Below, one piece after another: positions 49,113 to 62,934 of a DNA stretch of 64,000 nt (the stretch's first letter is position 1; each line of letters starts with the position of its first letter). Position numbers and translations under genes: made by a program. The stretch spans positions 1-64,000 of the forward strand of contig OENT01000789.1 in the NCBI GenBank assembly GCA_900239685.1. The letters run 5' to 3'. Source of the stretch: Rotaria macrura (Eukaryota > Rotifera > Eurotatoria > Philodinida > Philodinidae). The notes below the pieces were generated by a model. The model saw only the letters and a program-made list of their open reading frames with translations. It was not told the origin of the DNA and did no database searches.

Positions 49113-51563
49113 TCGAAATATGATGGCTAATAAGCCTAATAGTGAAATAGTCTCATGACATTTGATAGAAGATAGTAGGGATTGCAATAATCTGATACAT
49201 TATCTTATCTAGACGACATTGATGGTAATAAAAGAAGAAGTTTTTAAAAGGAATTAAGGTTTGTGTACAATAAATAAAATATTCTTCTTCTATTCTAACT
49301 CAACTCGTCTCTTTCGGTTGTGTCATTTCAAATAATGAAAAAGTGCCACTCTATTTCATCATCATCATCAACCGTCAAAGCAACTAGGCAGACGCACATA
49401 GAGAACAAAAGAGAACGAAGAAAGAAGGAGAACTAGGCGAGAGAGAGAGAGAGAGAGAGAGAGAAAACGAGAGAAAAACAGCAAAGACACAGAGCATTTT
49501 TCTTCGATTACTTTCGAGGAGTTGTGACGATGGTGTCGTAAAAAAATAATAATAAAAACACTTTTCTCTCTTACTCCTACAACATCCTTCATGTTGATGT
49601 TAGCAAAAGTGATGTTGGTCTTCTTGTATGTTTGTGTTTCCACTCTTATTGTGATATAAACACGCAATGAATGACATTTTTGTGACAACTTAACTGTTCA
49701 TATTTGTTTATATACAGACTATTCATTATGATTTAACTTCTGTTGACCTAATAAAACCCTATGTTCAATAGAAGACAAAATGAACTATAAATTGATCGAT
49801 CTATGTATTAATACGAACATTGATTTATCGGAATAATACAAAATAAATTGTGGAGGATGACTTTCGTAGATTTCCGCTGTCAGCATCTTCTGTCTATTTT
49901 TGCATTGTCTCAAGAGTACTTACACAATTTGGTTGTCGTTACTAGAAGAGAAAAAGGCACTAAGTGTCATGTTGTCCATTCTAAATCATAGAGCAAAGAC
50001 TACAATACATAGGAGAAAAAAATTCACTAATAATGCATGAGAAAAAACGTATATTTCTTTTTATTATACATTCTATCATCCAAATATATCTATTTATATA
50101 TTTATGTAGACATGCATGTGAGCAGTGATGCGTTTCTAAACTAGTTATAATTAAAGTAGTAAAATAATATTAAAGCGATAGAAAAAAAAATTAGATTTTG
50201 TATCACCACCTTATCAACGTTCGTATAGTCAAACCAATTTTCTTTTTTTATTTCCACTAAGAGAACAAGATGCCAACGACGACGTGCTGAGCATTGTCAA
50301 GAGAAAAGAAACAAAAAATTGAATTGTGTATGCTTCTATCTCTCTTTCTCACTGTCTTCTTCGACTGTCTTATCGCTATTCCATTCTATGAGTAACTCGG
50401 CTGCACACAAGAGTTTCTTTCCTCGTCTTCACTAATCGAATTATCAAATGCATCGCGATCGCGTGTCTTAACTTGTATTCATCGATGAGATACCTGGAAT
50501 TCAACCATTCAATAATAATATATGAACTTAAAGATATCCAAAAGAAAAACCTATCTGATTGCACTTTTCAATTATTCATCTGCTGTTTTATCATAATTTT
50601 ATAAGTCATATGGGACATGGCTAGTTTTGTTAAACAGAGTAAAAAAAACCTATGAACTTCATGTCTTTCCATTGGGAAAAGACATATCGTCTTTACTATC
50701 GAAGAAAATCGATCGGCTATGAATGTATAAGACGTACACGTTCATTCGAGTATGCGTGTTTGATTTTTTCATCTTCTGACACAATCTGAAACTGGAATTA
50801 TTATAACAAATTTCTTTGTTTTTTTTTCCTTTCATCTATTTGTCTATTAGACTTTTATTATATGCGAAATCTACATAGTCGTTCATTTAGTCAATAGCAC
50901 ATAAGTTCATTTCAGTAGTATTTTCATGATGGTTGTGTCATACTTCTAGCATCGAATAAGGAAAGAAAATTTATTGCATAAAGAATAAGGGAAGATCGGA
51001 AAGATCAAATTATGAATGATTAATCGTCATCACCAACAGGCAAGAAAAAGGACGCGAAAAAAGAAGCGAGTCGTCATTTTTTTTCTTTTTTTCCCCTATC
51101 TTTTTCTCTGACCGAAAGAATCCATCTCACCTAATTGAATTCATCGTGCACATGATTATTTATATGTAAAAAAAACAATAACAGCTAGAGAAGATGAACG
51201 GTAGGACACACACATGAATGATTATAACAAATCTAGCATTCGACAATCTTCCTCTCTCTTTCATGTTTTCTTTTCGACTTGACATGTACTTGCAGTTGAA
51301 TGTAATAAAACTATAGAGACCAATACTAGCTCGCAATTCTGATTCTCTCAAGTGCATCGCAAATTTCAAGATGGTGCACATGAATACTTCATCGGATTTC
51401 TCATATAAGAATTCAAATAAATAAGATTTAAAAATAATACTACTAATGATAATAATAATAATAATAGTATCAAACAACTGAACATGGATTGTAAATTTGG
51501 CGCTTTTATTCTTACATCTAATTTTTGATTAAAACAAACTTCTCTGTTTTTCTATCATCTGTT
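49113..51563. other. 2.45-kb spacer between divergent genes
   Basis: No gene recognised. It contains a GA microsatellite at 49439-49464 and an AAT-type repeat near 51450-51468. It presumably holds promoters of the channel gene and the BTB gene. Confidence 0.5.
49439..49464. repeat. GA microsatellite
   Basis: Uninterrupted GA run of about 26 bp in the upstream region of the K2P channel gene. Confidence 0.85.
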
Positions 51564-53407
51564 ATGATGGACATTATTTCCGTCAATAAAAAACAAAATA
51601 CTAATAGTATTAAGCGTGTTCATTCAATGTCAACACCGAACGTATCAAAATCTGCTAGAAAACTAATAAATATTGACGATAAAATCGATATACATGATTA
51701 TTTTTTATGTGAACGACCATTGGCAAATGCAAAAATAATAATCAATCAACAGACAATATGGTGTGATAAAGCTTTACTGTCGGCAGCTTCGCCAATATTT
51801 CGTGAAGAATTTTTAAAAAATAATAAAGATGAACCAATCTCATTGAATGATGTTGATTTAAATGATTTCTTATCAATGCTTGAATTTATTTATCCAATAT
51901 TCAATCCTGATATAAATGAAAAGAATATTGCATGTCTTATTAAGCTTTCATATCGGTTTCAATATGGTTAGTTGAATTGAATAAATGGAACGTGTGGTGA
52001 ATTTTTGTTTCTTTATCAAAATTCTTTAGACATGTTGAAACATGCCTGTCAAACGTATGTAATGAAATATTTGGGTACAATTCGACGTATATTTAGTAGT
52101 ATCCATAATTCAGAAGAGGAAGGCGATTGTTTGGTTAGTAATAATCATGGTAGAAATGATCATCGTAAACAACGAGATCTAATGTGAGTTAATCTTTAAT
52201 GCAACATACATATAATAGAAGATAAGATACATAAAAAAAATCATCATGCTCGAAGCATATCTAGCGGGCAAATATAGATAAATAATTGACATTATTAATT
52301 GAAAAATTCCTTTTGTAGTTCAGTTGATTATACTGATTCAAGTAAAGTTACCTTGAAATAATGTCTACGTGAACACGAATAGCCAAGTTAAACTTATGTT
52401 GATTAAATTTCTGTAGAATATTGATTGAAACAAACACAAAAAAAAAATTCCTGTTTTTCTACTGAATATAACATCACAATCAACTTGTACTCTCAAGCAC
52501 ATATTTACATGTATATTGTCCAATGAACTATTTTAATTAGGGAACGTGAACTGAATCATCAACATAGAACTTGTTCCGATTCTGTTTACAATAACATTAA
52601 CATTGGTTGAAACGTTGAGACAGTAGACTCTATTATAAAATGTTTCTTTTTAATGTCATAGTTTGCGCGAATGCTTCAGTGAACACTAACTAGAATGTGT
52701 TGATGATGATTAAAGAAGACCTTATACATCCCTCGTTTTTACGACAAATGTTTGAATTGCAAAAACAGACAGAAAGAACAAACAATTCAACGACAATTAT
52801 TTTTGATGCTATCAAAATGCTAAATAGAGTTCTAAAACTTAATCCTATATGACATGAAGAAATTTTTTGACTTTTGACTAATATACAGAATCCTTGTCAT
52901 TGTTAGAAATATAAATTTAGAAGTATATTAATCGAATTCTTTCAAGCATTTAATAGCTTTAAAGCTATACCGGCAGTCTAGATGAACAATCTTTTCTTTT
53001 TCGATAAATAATCATTTATGTTTGTGCAATGAATCTTATATTTTCTAATGATCTGAAATGAAACTAATCATCATTTGACTATTTCTAGTGAATTTCACAA
53101 TAGAACATGTGTTGATGCTTTTCATGTTATCGTTAATTTATGTCAATGGTTAAAAACATATTATTATGATAATAATATATCGACAGCACAAGCAAGTAAA
53201 TAAACTCAATCCTAAATATATATATGCTCTTTCATTAACAATTATTTTCTTGTCTTAGTCATTTCCGTTCTACAACAAATATCGGTCGATTATTTGGAAC
53301 AATCAATAACTACAGTTGATATCGACGATGAAATAAAAGCATATATTTATAAACAACGAGCTCAGTATCTTGAACATATGAATCATGTTAAAAACATCGT
53401 CTCATAA
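51564..53407 (+). CDS. BTB/POZ domain protein
   Basis: Four exons (51564-51966, 52030-52183, 53089-53195, 53259-53407) join in phase to 270 residues. After a Ser/Asn/Lys-rich N-terminus (about 1-45), residues 55-135 form a BTB fold: ANAKIIINQQTIWCDKALLS, then AASPIFREEFL and LSMLEFIYPIFNPDI. LIKLSYRFQYGDMLKHACQTYV at the first splice junction matches the BTB-BACK transition. The rest is helical, with no Kelch or MATH repeats. BTB proteins often dimerise and recruit substrates to cullin-3 ligases; which role applies here cannot be read. The start is the first of two adjacent ATGs. The gene converges on FBXL4, with 538 bp between the stop codons. Confidence 0.8.
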
Positions 53408-53945
53408 CAATATCAATATAATAAAAAGAAAACTCTAACATATGAATTTTTGTCATGTTAAATAGGAGTTCCTTTTTTAAATGTCGAATAGACTAGAATT
53501 ATCAAATGTTTTAATGACAGGAAAATGAAATAGAACTTCCTTATTTCTTCTTTTTCTTTTTGTTCTCAATAACGGATCTCAAGTCCTTTCCTTTTCCGGC
53601 TTTTTTTTAATCAACGAATAGAACAAGGCAAGAATGTAGTAATGTAATGCTGTCGATATTTCAATCTAATACTTTTAACACAAGCGAACAACGAGAGGAA
53701 AATCGAACGAATTAAATTTTTACAATATCAAAAATATAAATACACACACAGAAGACACAACAAATATTATCCATTACCAATAAATCCATACGATGTTGCT
53801 ATCAAGAGATAATATTCATAGAGTATTTCCGATTATTTATTTTTATTTAGCAATAAAAACCATAATATGTTATTTATAGAAAATATCAAGATTTCATGAC
53901 TTGTAAAAATGGAATCACACGGAATACATATCATAAGAAAACAAA
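53408..53945. other. Short convergent spacer
   Basis: AT-rich 3' regions of the BTB gene and FBXL4. No additional feature recognised. Confidence 0.5.
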
Positions 53946-56900
53946 TTAAGGAAATTCTGAATAAATATCATCGTTATTAACAGGTTGATAACTTCGTTTG
54001 AAACAATTTTTATATTGACTTTTCCATATTGATATTGTTTCATCGGAAATTTTTGAACAAAATGATAAATCAATAAATTCGATATACAGACAACGTTTGA
54101 GTAAACATTCAACAGATTCATTCATTATCATATTTGAACCAAGTAAATCAAGTTGACGTAATTGCAGACAATGTTCACTTATAGCTATGACATCGTTGTT
54201 ACTTACATCTATTTTTACAAATACAGAGAATCGTACAATTTATATTATCATCGAACTTACGTCTACAAGCCGTTAGAAATATTTTAATTAACGAATGACC
54301 TGCTTGTTTAACTAAATTTTGTACAAAGCCACCAGGTGGATCAGTCCATCCAATGTCAATTTCACTTAAACATTTCATATGTGTCAACGAATGAATTTCA
54401 ACGGGCATACCAACGAGAGAATAAACAAGTGTCAATTCGTTTTGCTCATCAATTGAAAATTTTGATATACGTCGTTCTTCGTCTTCATTCTCATACGGTA
54501 GACCGACCATTGATAAAAAACAACTTTGTGTAATAATAGACGTACGCCAAAGATCAATGGAACGAAGATTACAACAACGAGCAAATAATAATTTAACGAT
54601 GCCAACAGTATCAATTAAATTCTTACAGCTACCTGAAATGAAAAAAAACAATAGCAGGGCGAATCGTCTTTATTAAAATAAATAAAAGTTGAAATCTAAT
54701 CAATTAAAAATTCGATGGTAGCTCGAACTTCAATCTCAATGCGAGGAATGTCTTCAAAAATAAAATAAAAGATCTAGAAGAAAATTTATATTGATTTATG
54801 ACATACGGAATGTATTACAACTAATCTTTTATTCGATTGATACGAGCAAAGTAATTAAAGTAAAATGCATATCTACAGTCACGCCTCACGAAATAGTTTC
54901 ATTTCAAAAATGGAAGACCCGTAAATATTTCTTTTCATAACTAGTGACAAGAACATGAGAGATGTAAGCGGTTTTGACAGTTACAAACAGGTATGCTCAC
55001 CATCTTAAATCCATCAGATCATCGAGAGACATGAACACTTTTTTTAAAGGAACATTTAGAAAACCAATGACTTCTGCCTCTTCGTTGATATTTTTTATCA
55101 TTTTGATCTATCCATATGGTAACCTAATCTTTACGATATGAATTCTGAAAATTTCGCACTTTCCGTTACAAAGATGTGGTACACATCTCCTGAAATTTTT
55201 AATGGAATTTCATTCTAAAACATATCTAGTGGCCCATGGAATGTTCTGAGAATTTCAATTATAGAGAATGTTGTTTCTTCGAGATAAGGTGAAACATGTC
55301 TTACACGTTCAAGGTCTTGTGAAAAGAGCATTCTTTAAAATATATAGGATTTCCGATGTATTACTGTTCTTTTCAACGATGAAAGTCGTGCTCTCTATCA
55401 TGTTTCTTTCAAAATTTTATCAACAATAACAACCAGGAGTCTTGGTTTTAGGAAGTGGATAATAGTGTATAGTGAACATCCTACAGCGAAGATAGCAGTA
55501 AAAGCTGCTCCGCCAGTTTCTCAAAAGATCATAATAGAAAATAATACTGCAGTAGTAACGAAAGAGACTATCCGTTATTTTGCGTTAAACTATACTCGTT
55601 ATCATTATTCGTAAAATCTTTCCCAAAAAGAAGATCTCGTTTTCAAGTGATTCAATTTTAGACAACCATGAGTGGTTTGTTATATACATGAAAAATTAAT
55701 TTTACTATAGAAAAGAGCATTTGTTTTTCTTATCGAATGAAATCTTCAGAATAACATCGAATAAGATGATTCTGTCAATTCTGCATTCACATCAATGGTA
55801 GATGACAATGTTGACGACTACTTGATATTTTCAGAAACTTAGAATATACAATAGAAAAAGTATAGATTTGTTATTCTTCGTCTTACCTAAATTGATACTT
55901 TCTAAATGTTCTTTATTATTATCGATCAATGGTAGTAATGTTCTATAATCAATATTTGTTCGATAAACATTTAATGCTCGAATATGACGAAGATTTATCA
56001 ATGGTATAAAATCTTGATTAATTAATTTCGAACAATTTTCTAAATTCAATATTTCTATATTAGGACAATTAGTAACGATGGCTTGAAGATATTCTCCTGT
56101 TAAATATTGACAACAACCAAGGTTAATTTGAACAAGTTTATACGAACATGTATTTAATAATTGATTAAATGTTGAATATTGTATTGCTTTTGTCCATGCC
56201 AATGAAAGATATCGTGTTTGTGTACAATGAGTAAAGAAAAAATTTTCAATCGATTCATTTTTAACACTATTCCAATAGGGTTGTAAATTTAGAGATTGAA
56301 ATTGTAATGGATGAAGACATTGTTCACGTAAATAATGACATGTTGATGAAAGTTGCATTAATGCATGTAAATCAAGATAGGAACAAATGAGAAAAAGTAA
56401 ATCAAACGGCAGTTTTGTTAGAAAATTTTCATGTTCTATCGTGATATGTTCTTCATGTATGGGAATGATGTTCTACAATCAAAACAATACATCTATGTCG
56501 TTTTAGTTATATTCATTGACCTACCACTGGATTAGATTGAATAGTTGTACATGAACTTCTACAACATAGTAATACTGAATCAAGTTCTATATAATAATTC
56601 GTTGTACAATGATCGAATTCGAGACGAATGTGACGAGTTGGAAACGAGAATTTATTTTCCAAGGGAATTTTAAGAATACGTGAAAAACGAGCCGCAGGTG
56701 GATACGTATGTTGTGTATGAAGTTTCGATATGTGTTCATTATCAGTATTCAAGCATAAGGATTGAAGTTGTGATGTTGTAGTATTAACATGATTCGGAAA
56801 TAAATCTTTCATTTGTTGACAACCTAACGTTACGATAATAATAAAAGTCTTAGAACTAATGAGTCGTCATGTGTCGTATCAATAGTCTAAAGTTGATGAT

Positions 56901-58077
56901 TATATACTATGGTTCCTGTTTATAGTCAAATTTAAATGCAACAATCAACTAACAGTGACTCCGTTCAGGAAGAGATTGCTTAACGAAGAAAAAAAATAAT
57001 CCTATTTGGAAATAGTAATATCCATACAGTGATTATTTTTAAATAGGCAGCAGTTCAAAACGATGATTGCTCTCATATTTATGTGCTGCTCGTGTTTGAT
57101 TTGAATGAGTTTATATAAATCAAGCGATGAAAAAGTATAGTACTTTAGTTTGTTGAGTTAAACGAAATAAATGTTGTCTAGTTTTAAGCAATTGTTATTC
57201 AAGATCATCGTGAGTCATTGGTGTAGGTTTTCTTTTCATACGAGTATTCTCGCTACAAGATCATATATTCTTGTCTCTTAATTGTGAGAGTGCTATTCGA
57301 CAAATTATTTCAAGCAACTAATTCCTCATAGCCATTCAAAACTCGTTGATTCTAAACTTTGAGAATAGTTGCTTATCTATTTTGAATATAGAACAACGTC
57401 ATTACTCAACGAAGGTAATTATTATGGATTTATAACTTAATTACATGTCTTTGAAGTTTAAAAGGATTAACAAGCAAAACTAACAAGAAGCTCTCTCTTC
57501 CATAATTAGTAAATTGGAATTTTTATTAGTTTGTATCAAACGATGATTTGTCTGCTTATTCGAATGCAAACTGATGAACATCGTTGTTTTTCTTTTAGAA
57601 TTTCTTACCGTTTGTGATTAAAATTTCTTCTTGATTTTTTAAAATAATACTAAATGGTTCAGGAAATTTCCATACTCGATGCCATGTAATATTTTCATCA
57701 TTAGTCTCTTCTCCAACATAGACTACTTCAAGGGCACCGGGATTATAGGTTTCATAAATATTTAAACTTGTACATTGAGAAAATAACGTCGGATATTCAA
57801 TATCAACAAAATCACGACTAGTAAATAACTTCTCGTAACGTTGAAAATTTCTTTTTTCAAATTTATATGATGGCATATTTATCCACCATGGACCATATGT
57901 GCGAAATACCAATGCTTGTGCTGAATCTCCATAGAGAGGATAGATTGATGGTGGTTTGCATATATTTTTTATCGCATAACTTCGTGCAAAATTCGATCCA
58001 TATTGAGATGAAAAGTCAAGAATAGATGATGGATGTTGTACCACTATTGATTCAACTGAATCATTCGTTTCGTTCAT
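53946..58077 (-). CDS. FBXL4: F-box and leucine-rich repeat protein 4 (FBXL4)
   Basis: Five minus-strand exons (58077-57609, 56823-56525, 56472-55887, 54632-54261, 54208-53946) join in phase to 662 residues; human FBXL4 has 621. The N-terminal discoidin-like part shows FSSQYGSNFARSYAIKNI, then KPPSIYPLYGDSAQALVFRT. An F-box follows at about residues 275-320 (LTKLPFDLLFLICSYLDLHA). Leucine-rich repeats run to the end (NLGCCQYLTGEYLQAI, NLENCSKLINQDFI, LDIGW-like, IDLSFCSKISDET). Human FBXL4 is a mitochondrial outer-membrane SCF subunit that limits mitophagy by driving turnover of BNIP3/NIX. The N-terminal targeting segment of the human protein is not obvious here, so a further 5' exon may be missing. 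Intron 3 carries a dispersed repeat. Confidence 0.92.
55455..55595. repeat. Dispersed repeat copy in an FBXL4 intron
   Basis: This segment (TAGTGTATAGTGAACATCCT and following) resembles 985-1112 over about 130 bp, including matching GAAGATAGCAGTAA and GCAGTAGTAACGAAA blocks. Identity by eye is about 70 percent. Only the 3' part of the 340-bp insert near the window start is shared. Confidence 0.5.
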
Positions 58078-58317
58078 ATCTAAATATCGAACAACAAATA
58101 GAAGAGAAAAAAAAAGGGGAAAGTGAACCTTGAAAAGTGTGTGTTCGACTATACGAACAAGAGAAACTACGTGTAACTTATATTACCAATAAAAAGAAAA
58201 GAAAGGACACAATATGTCTGATTGCATTTATTTTATTTGGCAATTAAATGAAAAAGAAAAATCATTCATGTGTTGCTTTAAATATCAACATAATATATTC
58301 TTGCAAGGCGATATTTA
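58078..58317. promoter_or_regulatory. 240-bp intergenic region between divergent genes
   Basis: FBXL4 starts leftward at 58077 and the proline-rich gene starts rightward at 58318. Both 5' ends must lie in this short interval, so it probably holds a shared or bidirectional promoter. No TATA box or named motif can be assigned with confidence. Confidence 0.5.
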
Positions 58318-61300
58318 ATGGCAACTATAACACACCATGATGAAAGTCTTGTAGAAAGAAATGAAATTGTCTATCGGAATTCAAGTATGATTGATGGAGA
58401 ACTATCATCTACGAACTCTACAATAATTGATAATACATCATGGATTCAAAATAAAGACAGACAATTAAACCGCGTATGTACAAAGTGAAAGACTTTTTTT
58501 TTTAATTTCATTGCAAAAAAACAATTTCACAAAAAAAGGGTGAAATTATTCGATAGCGGCGCGACATACTAAAAATGACATCAACTTTCATTACATGCAT
58601 TTTAGTTTCAGAAAATAAAGAACTGTGTAGCAAGTCAACATTTAACGAAACGCAGTTTCTAATTAGCTGATGTCTATGAATGCGAAATTTTTAGTTTGAG
58701 TTTGTTTCATTTTTGTTTTTTAGGACGTGATTCGACTATTGCTCATTTCATTGCCTTAGGTTTGTTTTGTGTGTGTTAGTAGAGAGATATTTTCTCACTA
58801 GTTACATATGACTTACTCGTGTACTAAAAGAAGATGTTTATAAATATAGAATTTAAGTCTATGGAAGAGTGAAGATAGTCATATTAGATTCTTGTGTAAC
58901 GCTCGATATCCTAATCAGAGAGTAACAGCAGCATCTCAGATAGTCTTACGTACACATACAGTCCTTTTATAGCGGCTCTCACAGTATGCTATTGAGATTG
59001 GGGTACAAATTACCTATCGTGAAAACTTCAACACTCCTTTCAAATCGTGTCTTATACAAATAGAGATCAGGAGCTATAAAAAAATTGAACCATGACTATG
59101 ACCTGGAACAAAAATGGTAGTTCCCTACTCCCTGAGCAGTTTTACTTCAAGCTTTATCTAAGCATAGAATCCGATTGCTGTAGAAATTTTGAAAATTATT
59201 TCTTCATCATTTTAGTGTATTTATTCAACTGAGAAGACATATCGAATCGGTGATATACCAATTGATCCTTCTCAATATCATCATTATCATTTAAATCATA
59301 TCAATAATCACGATTCATTAGAAATGATTAATGAATCTATATCTAATTTAACAACAGCCGGTGAAAATAGTAGTTCTCCTAGTACAGTATCATATATGCA
59401 ATCTTCTTTTAATACTAATCGTACACTCGGTGACGTTGAAAGAAGCTCTATGAATTCATGGCATCCACAAATAGATAAACGACAATCACAAAGATGGTAT
59501 CATGAAACATATACATGCTCGGCACCAAAGCTTCATTTCACACCAATCAATGAAATGAACGAAAACACAGCAGAGATATCAGATGATGATCGATTATGTA
59601 CTAGTCTTGATGCTACTCTATCAAGAGATTCAATATCACTTCAACAAGAGAGAAATCAGTTTCAAAATGAAATTAAAAAAATCTATGGACTCGACGATGA
59701 TTTCGATTCATCGAGTGTAATATCCAGTGAATGTTTTTCAATTAACGATATGGATCCTAATTGTGATCAGCATCCAACGCCATCACTAGTAAAACCAATG
59801 GATGATTCAATTTCCAAACAACGTATTACTATTCGTGAACATTATCCAACTAAAGAGATATCGTCTGTTCAAGTCAACAGGTCAGCATCATCGTTGTCAT
59901 CTCAGCAAAAGATTGCCGTAGATAAATATGAACAATTTATTCATGATCATCCTGAATTCAATAATGATCCAAATCCAAAAGTTATTAAAAAGCGGAATAC
60001 TGATCATGTAACTTATAAGCGAAATATTTCTGTTCGTTTTCTTGTTCCACCAACGCCTCCTCCGTCTGGGCCATTGATTATTCGAGGTACAGATTTTTTC
60101 ATCGACATCACTTTCTTCGATAATTTCTTGTAGGACCACAACTATTATGTTATAGACTTTTTGTATGTTTGTCTTTCTCTTCATAGACTATACAATTCTG
60201 ATTAAAAGTCTATTGTTCTATCAAATCTGCATCATTGATATAAATTAGAAGTCTATAGGCTGTTATGTGTAACCTTGATTTGATTGAAGCTAACCATCAC
60301 TCATTTCCATGAGCGAATATTGAAAAGACAACTTTGCTCATAAAAAGCATTAAATCAAAATTAGCTATCATAGTAGATCTATGCGTTTTTTTTTCTCAAA
60401 TCTATTGTCACCGATTTTTTCATACATACTAATAGAATTGATGATGAGAAATCCGTTTTATAGCAACTCTCAAGAGGTTCACTAGTGAGTGAGTTCTACT
60501 TTTTGCTCATGTTGAGATGTGAGATAGCAAGGATTGACACGTGCACATTCATCTAGTGATATTCTTTAGATGTTTTTTTTTCATAGATGACCAGAGACAG
60601 GTAACATTAAGGGAGACACAACACAACTATTTTCTACGAGATTTTCCTAATTAGGACATGTTCGGATTCATCAATTATGTATGACTACTTACATCAAAAC
60701 ACTATCTTCATGATCCATTGATCTCACTTCATCTTTGACATGTTCTATGTAAATCTTAGAATCAATCGTTATATGAAAAAATGTGGAACATATGAATAAT
60801 GTTTTTGATCTTATCAAATAGTCAAAGATAGTACCGATGATATTTCGACCGAGAGCGTATTCTGTGTGCAAGATGAGAAAAAGACAAACTTCAATCGATA
60901 GCGATATGAATTTTATATCATAAAGTGAAATGCAGATTGAAAGGAAAGATGTTTATACGAGAATACTTATTGAAAAAAACAATTTCGAATATTTAGAAAT
61001 AATTCCTCCACCGCCACCATCACCATCACCATTAATCTTGAACGAACAAGAACCAGAACCTACCACACCTTCTCCACGTATTTTTCGTGAAGCTCCACCC
61101 ACACCACCACTTCAACAAGAAGTCAAAGTTATAACTAAAATTCTTCCACAAAAATCTTCACCATCACAATCCATTGTTTATGAACGACAGGCTCCAGTAT
61201 ACAAACTATCAATAATTATCTTTCAAATTTCATTACACTTTTTTCTAGTTACCACCAAAACCTCGATCGATTATTATTGAAAAATGGTTACCATACAAAC

Positions 61301-61758
61301 CACAACCACCACGTGAAGTTATTTATGAACGTGTCATCGAAACTCCGCTCATATCACAGTTTCAACCAAATGATCTAAGTATCAATCGAGCACGTCATCC
61401 TAATACCGATTATTATTCAACATCTTCATCTCATTTATCCAATCAATGTTATCATGAACAACAAAACTCTTCCAATTATATTGAGAATCAAAAATCATCC
61501 GTATTTGAACAATTTGTATGGTTAACACAACAGCAATTAGAAGGCTTAGAATATCAAAGTATAGAACAAATACCAGTTAATCATCAACAGCAACAACCTT
61601 CAAATATGTTTACACAAAGTTTATTACAATTAACAACGCCCACTCTTATTGTTAATCATCTACCAGTTACAAGATTAACAAGTCTATGCACACTCAACGA
61701 GGATATCCAACAAAAATATATCTGCACACCAGTACTCATCTATCCAACTTATGCATGA
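58318..61758 (+). CDS. Large proline-rich repeat protein, relative of the 33.7-kb gene
   Basis: Four exons (58318-58473, 59216-60086, 60997-61196, 61249-61758) join in phase to 578 residues. Residues 1-300 are Ser/Asp/Asn-rich and probably disordered. Residues about 305-345 hold the module NNDPNPKVIKKRNTDHVTYK then PPTPPPSGPLIIRE. Proline-rich units follow: SPLILNEQ, PRIFREAPPTPP, SIVYERQAP, PRSIIIEKWLPYKPQPPREV. The C-terminal 140 residues are Gln/Ser/Thr-rich. No signal peptide or membrane helix. The module, its PP spacing and the nearby intron match the minus-strand gene at 33744-34524, so the two are paralogues or members of one family. No named family recognised; a structural or cortical scaffold is possible but unproved. 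The start follows a 240-bp divergent spacer. Confidence 0.72.
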
Positions 61759-62934
61759 TAAATACATAAACTAATGTTATTAGAGTTTGATCCTGCGAAA
61801 ATAAATCTCTTTTTTTCGTTTTTACATGTAGTTATAGACGATTAGTTTGAAATTATTCATTTTATCTCTATTGTATAATATCATATAAATTTCAAAGAGC
61901 AATCGATAGTCTCTATCAAACGAGAGATTTCCAAAGAGTCTCATAATACTATGGGAAAACATGAACATTCGGATAATATTCTAATGAATTCAGAATGTAT
62001 TGATAATATTTTCAATCGAATTTTATTAATCTATTCACATATCTGAGAAATATTTTGATGAGGATCGTTGCCAAAAATATTTTCATTATTAATTTATAAC
62101 ATTTTAACTTTTATATATGTTTAAAATATTTCTTTTTTTGAGAACGGTAAGTAGTTTTTTATAATGAATGAAAGTGATGAAAAGAACTCTCCTTTTGAAA
62201 TTTGCTTTCATCCCTACCACATTGAAACATAAGCAACTATTTGATTTTCGTGCAGTGTACTTGTCATTTGACTTTCTACACACAGACCTGAGAACAAAAG
62301 TAAAAATGTGGCATATAAGAGAGAATAAAATACACGAGTCCCATTCAACGTGGTTAGATAAGAATCATATCTAGTAACACACAACTTACAGAGGAGTGAG
62401 TAAAAACACAGAACTATTTGTTATTGAAATAAGAACAACAAAAATGAAATATGTTACCTGCTGTTCGATGCATTAATGTTAAATGTATGATTTTAACATG
62501 TGCTGATTGTTCGGTTAGTTTATAAATGCATGTAATTATGCAATAGTATCGTCATATTTGAAATCCTATGTCATGCAGATGTTTAGAACAGGTTATTATA
62601 AAAATTGAAATATCGCGGTACTCTTTCAACTTAATAATTCTTTTACGACATATATAATTCAAACAAGGTTCATAAAAAAAACTTGTATTGAAACAAAAAA
62701 GAAACAAACCGTCTTTTAATATCACATGAAATTTAAATTTCAATAGTTCTTTGACTCTCTTGCTGTCAAGGTTCCTGTCAAATGATTAGTTCTTATTTTG
62801 ACCAACCATAAATTCATCTCACTAATATCACACACACACACACTCTCTCACGTGTTATACTCTTATCGCATTTTCTCAAAGCAAAAACAAAAGCAATCAT
62901 TGTTTTATATTCAAGAGAAAAATTAAATCTCACA
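61759..62934. other. Intergenic stretch, no gene recognised
   Basis: AT-rich, with short random frames and a CA microsatellite at about 62830-62843. Confidence 0.5.

Noticed and set aside
49368-49688. 106-codon minus-strand frame over the GA microsatellite
   Set aside because: The Ser/Leu/Arg run is generated by the simple repeat. No homology.
59897-60184. 95-codon minus-strand frame opposite the large proline-rich gene
   Set aside because: Antisense shadow of the proline-rich exon; its Arg/Trp-rich run is the complement of proline codons.
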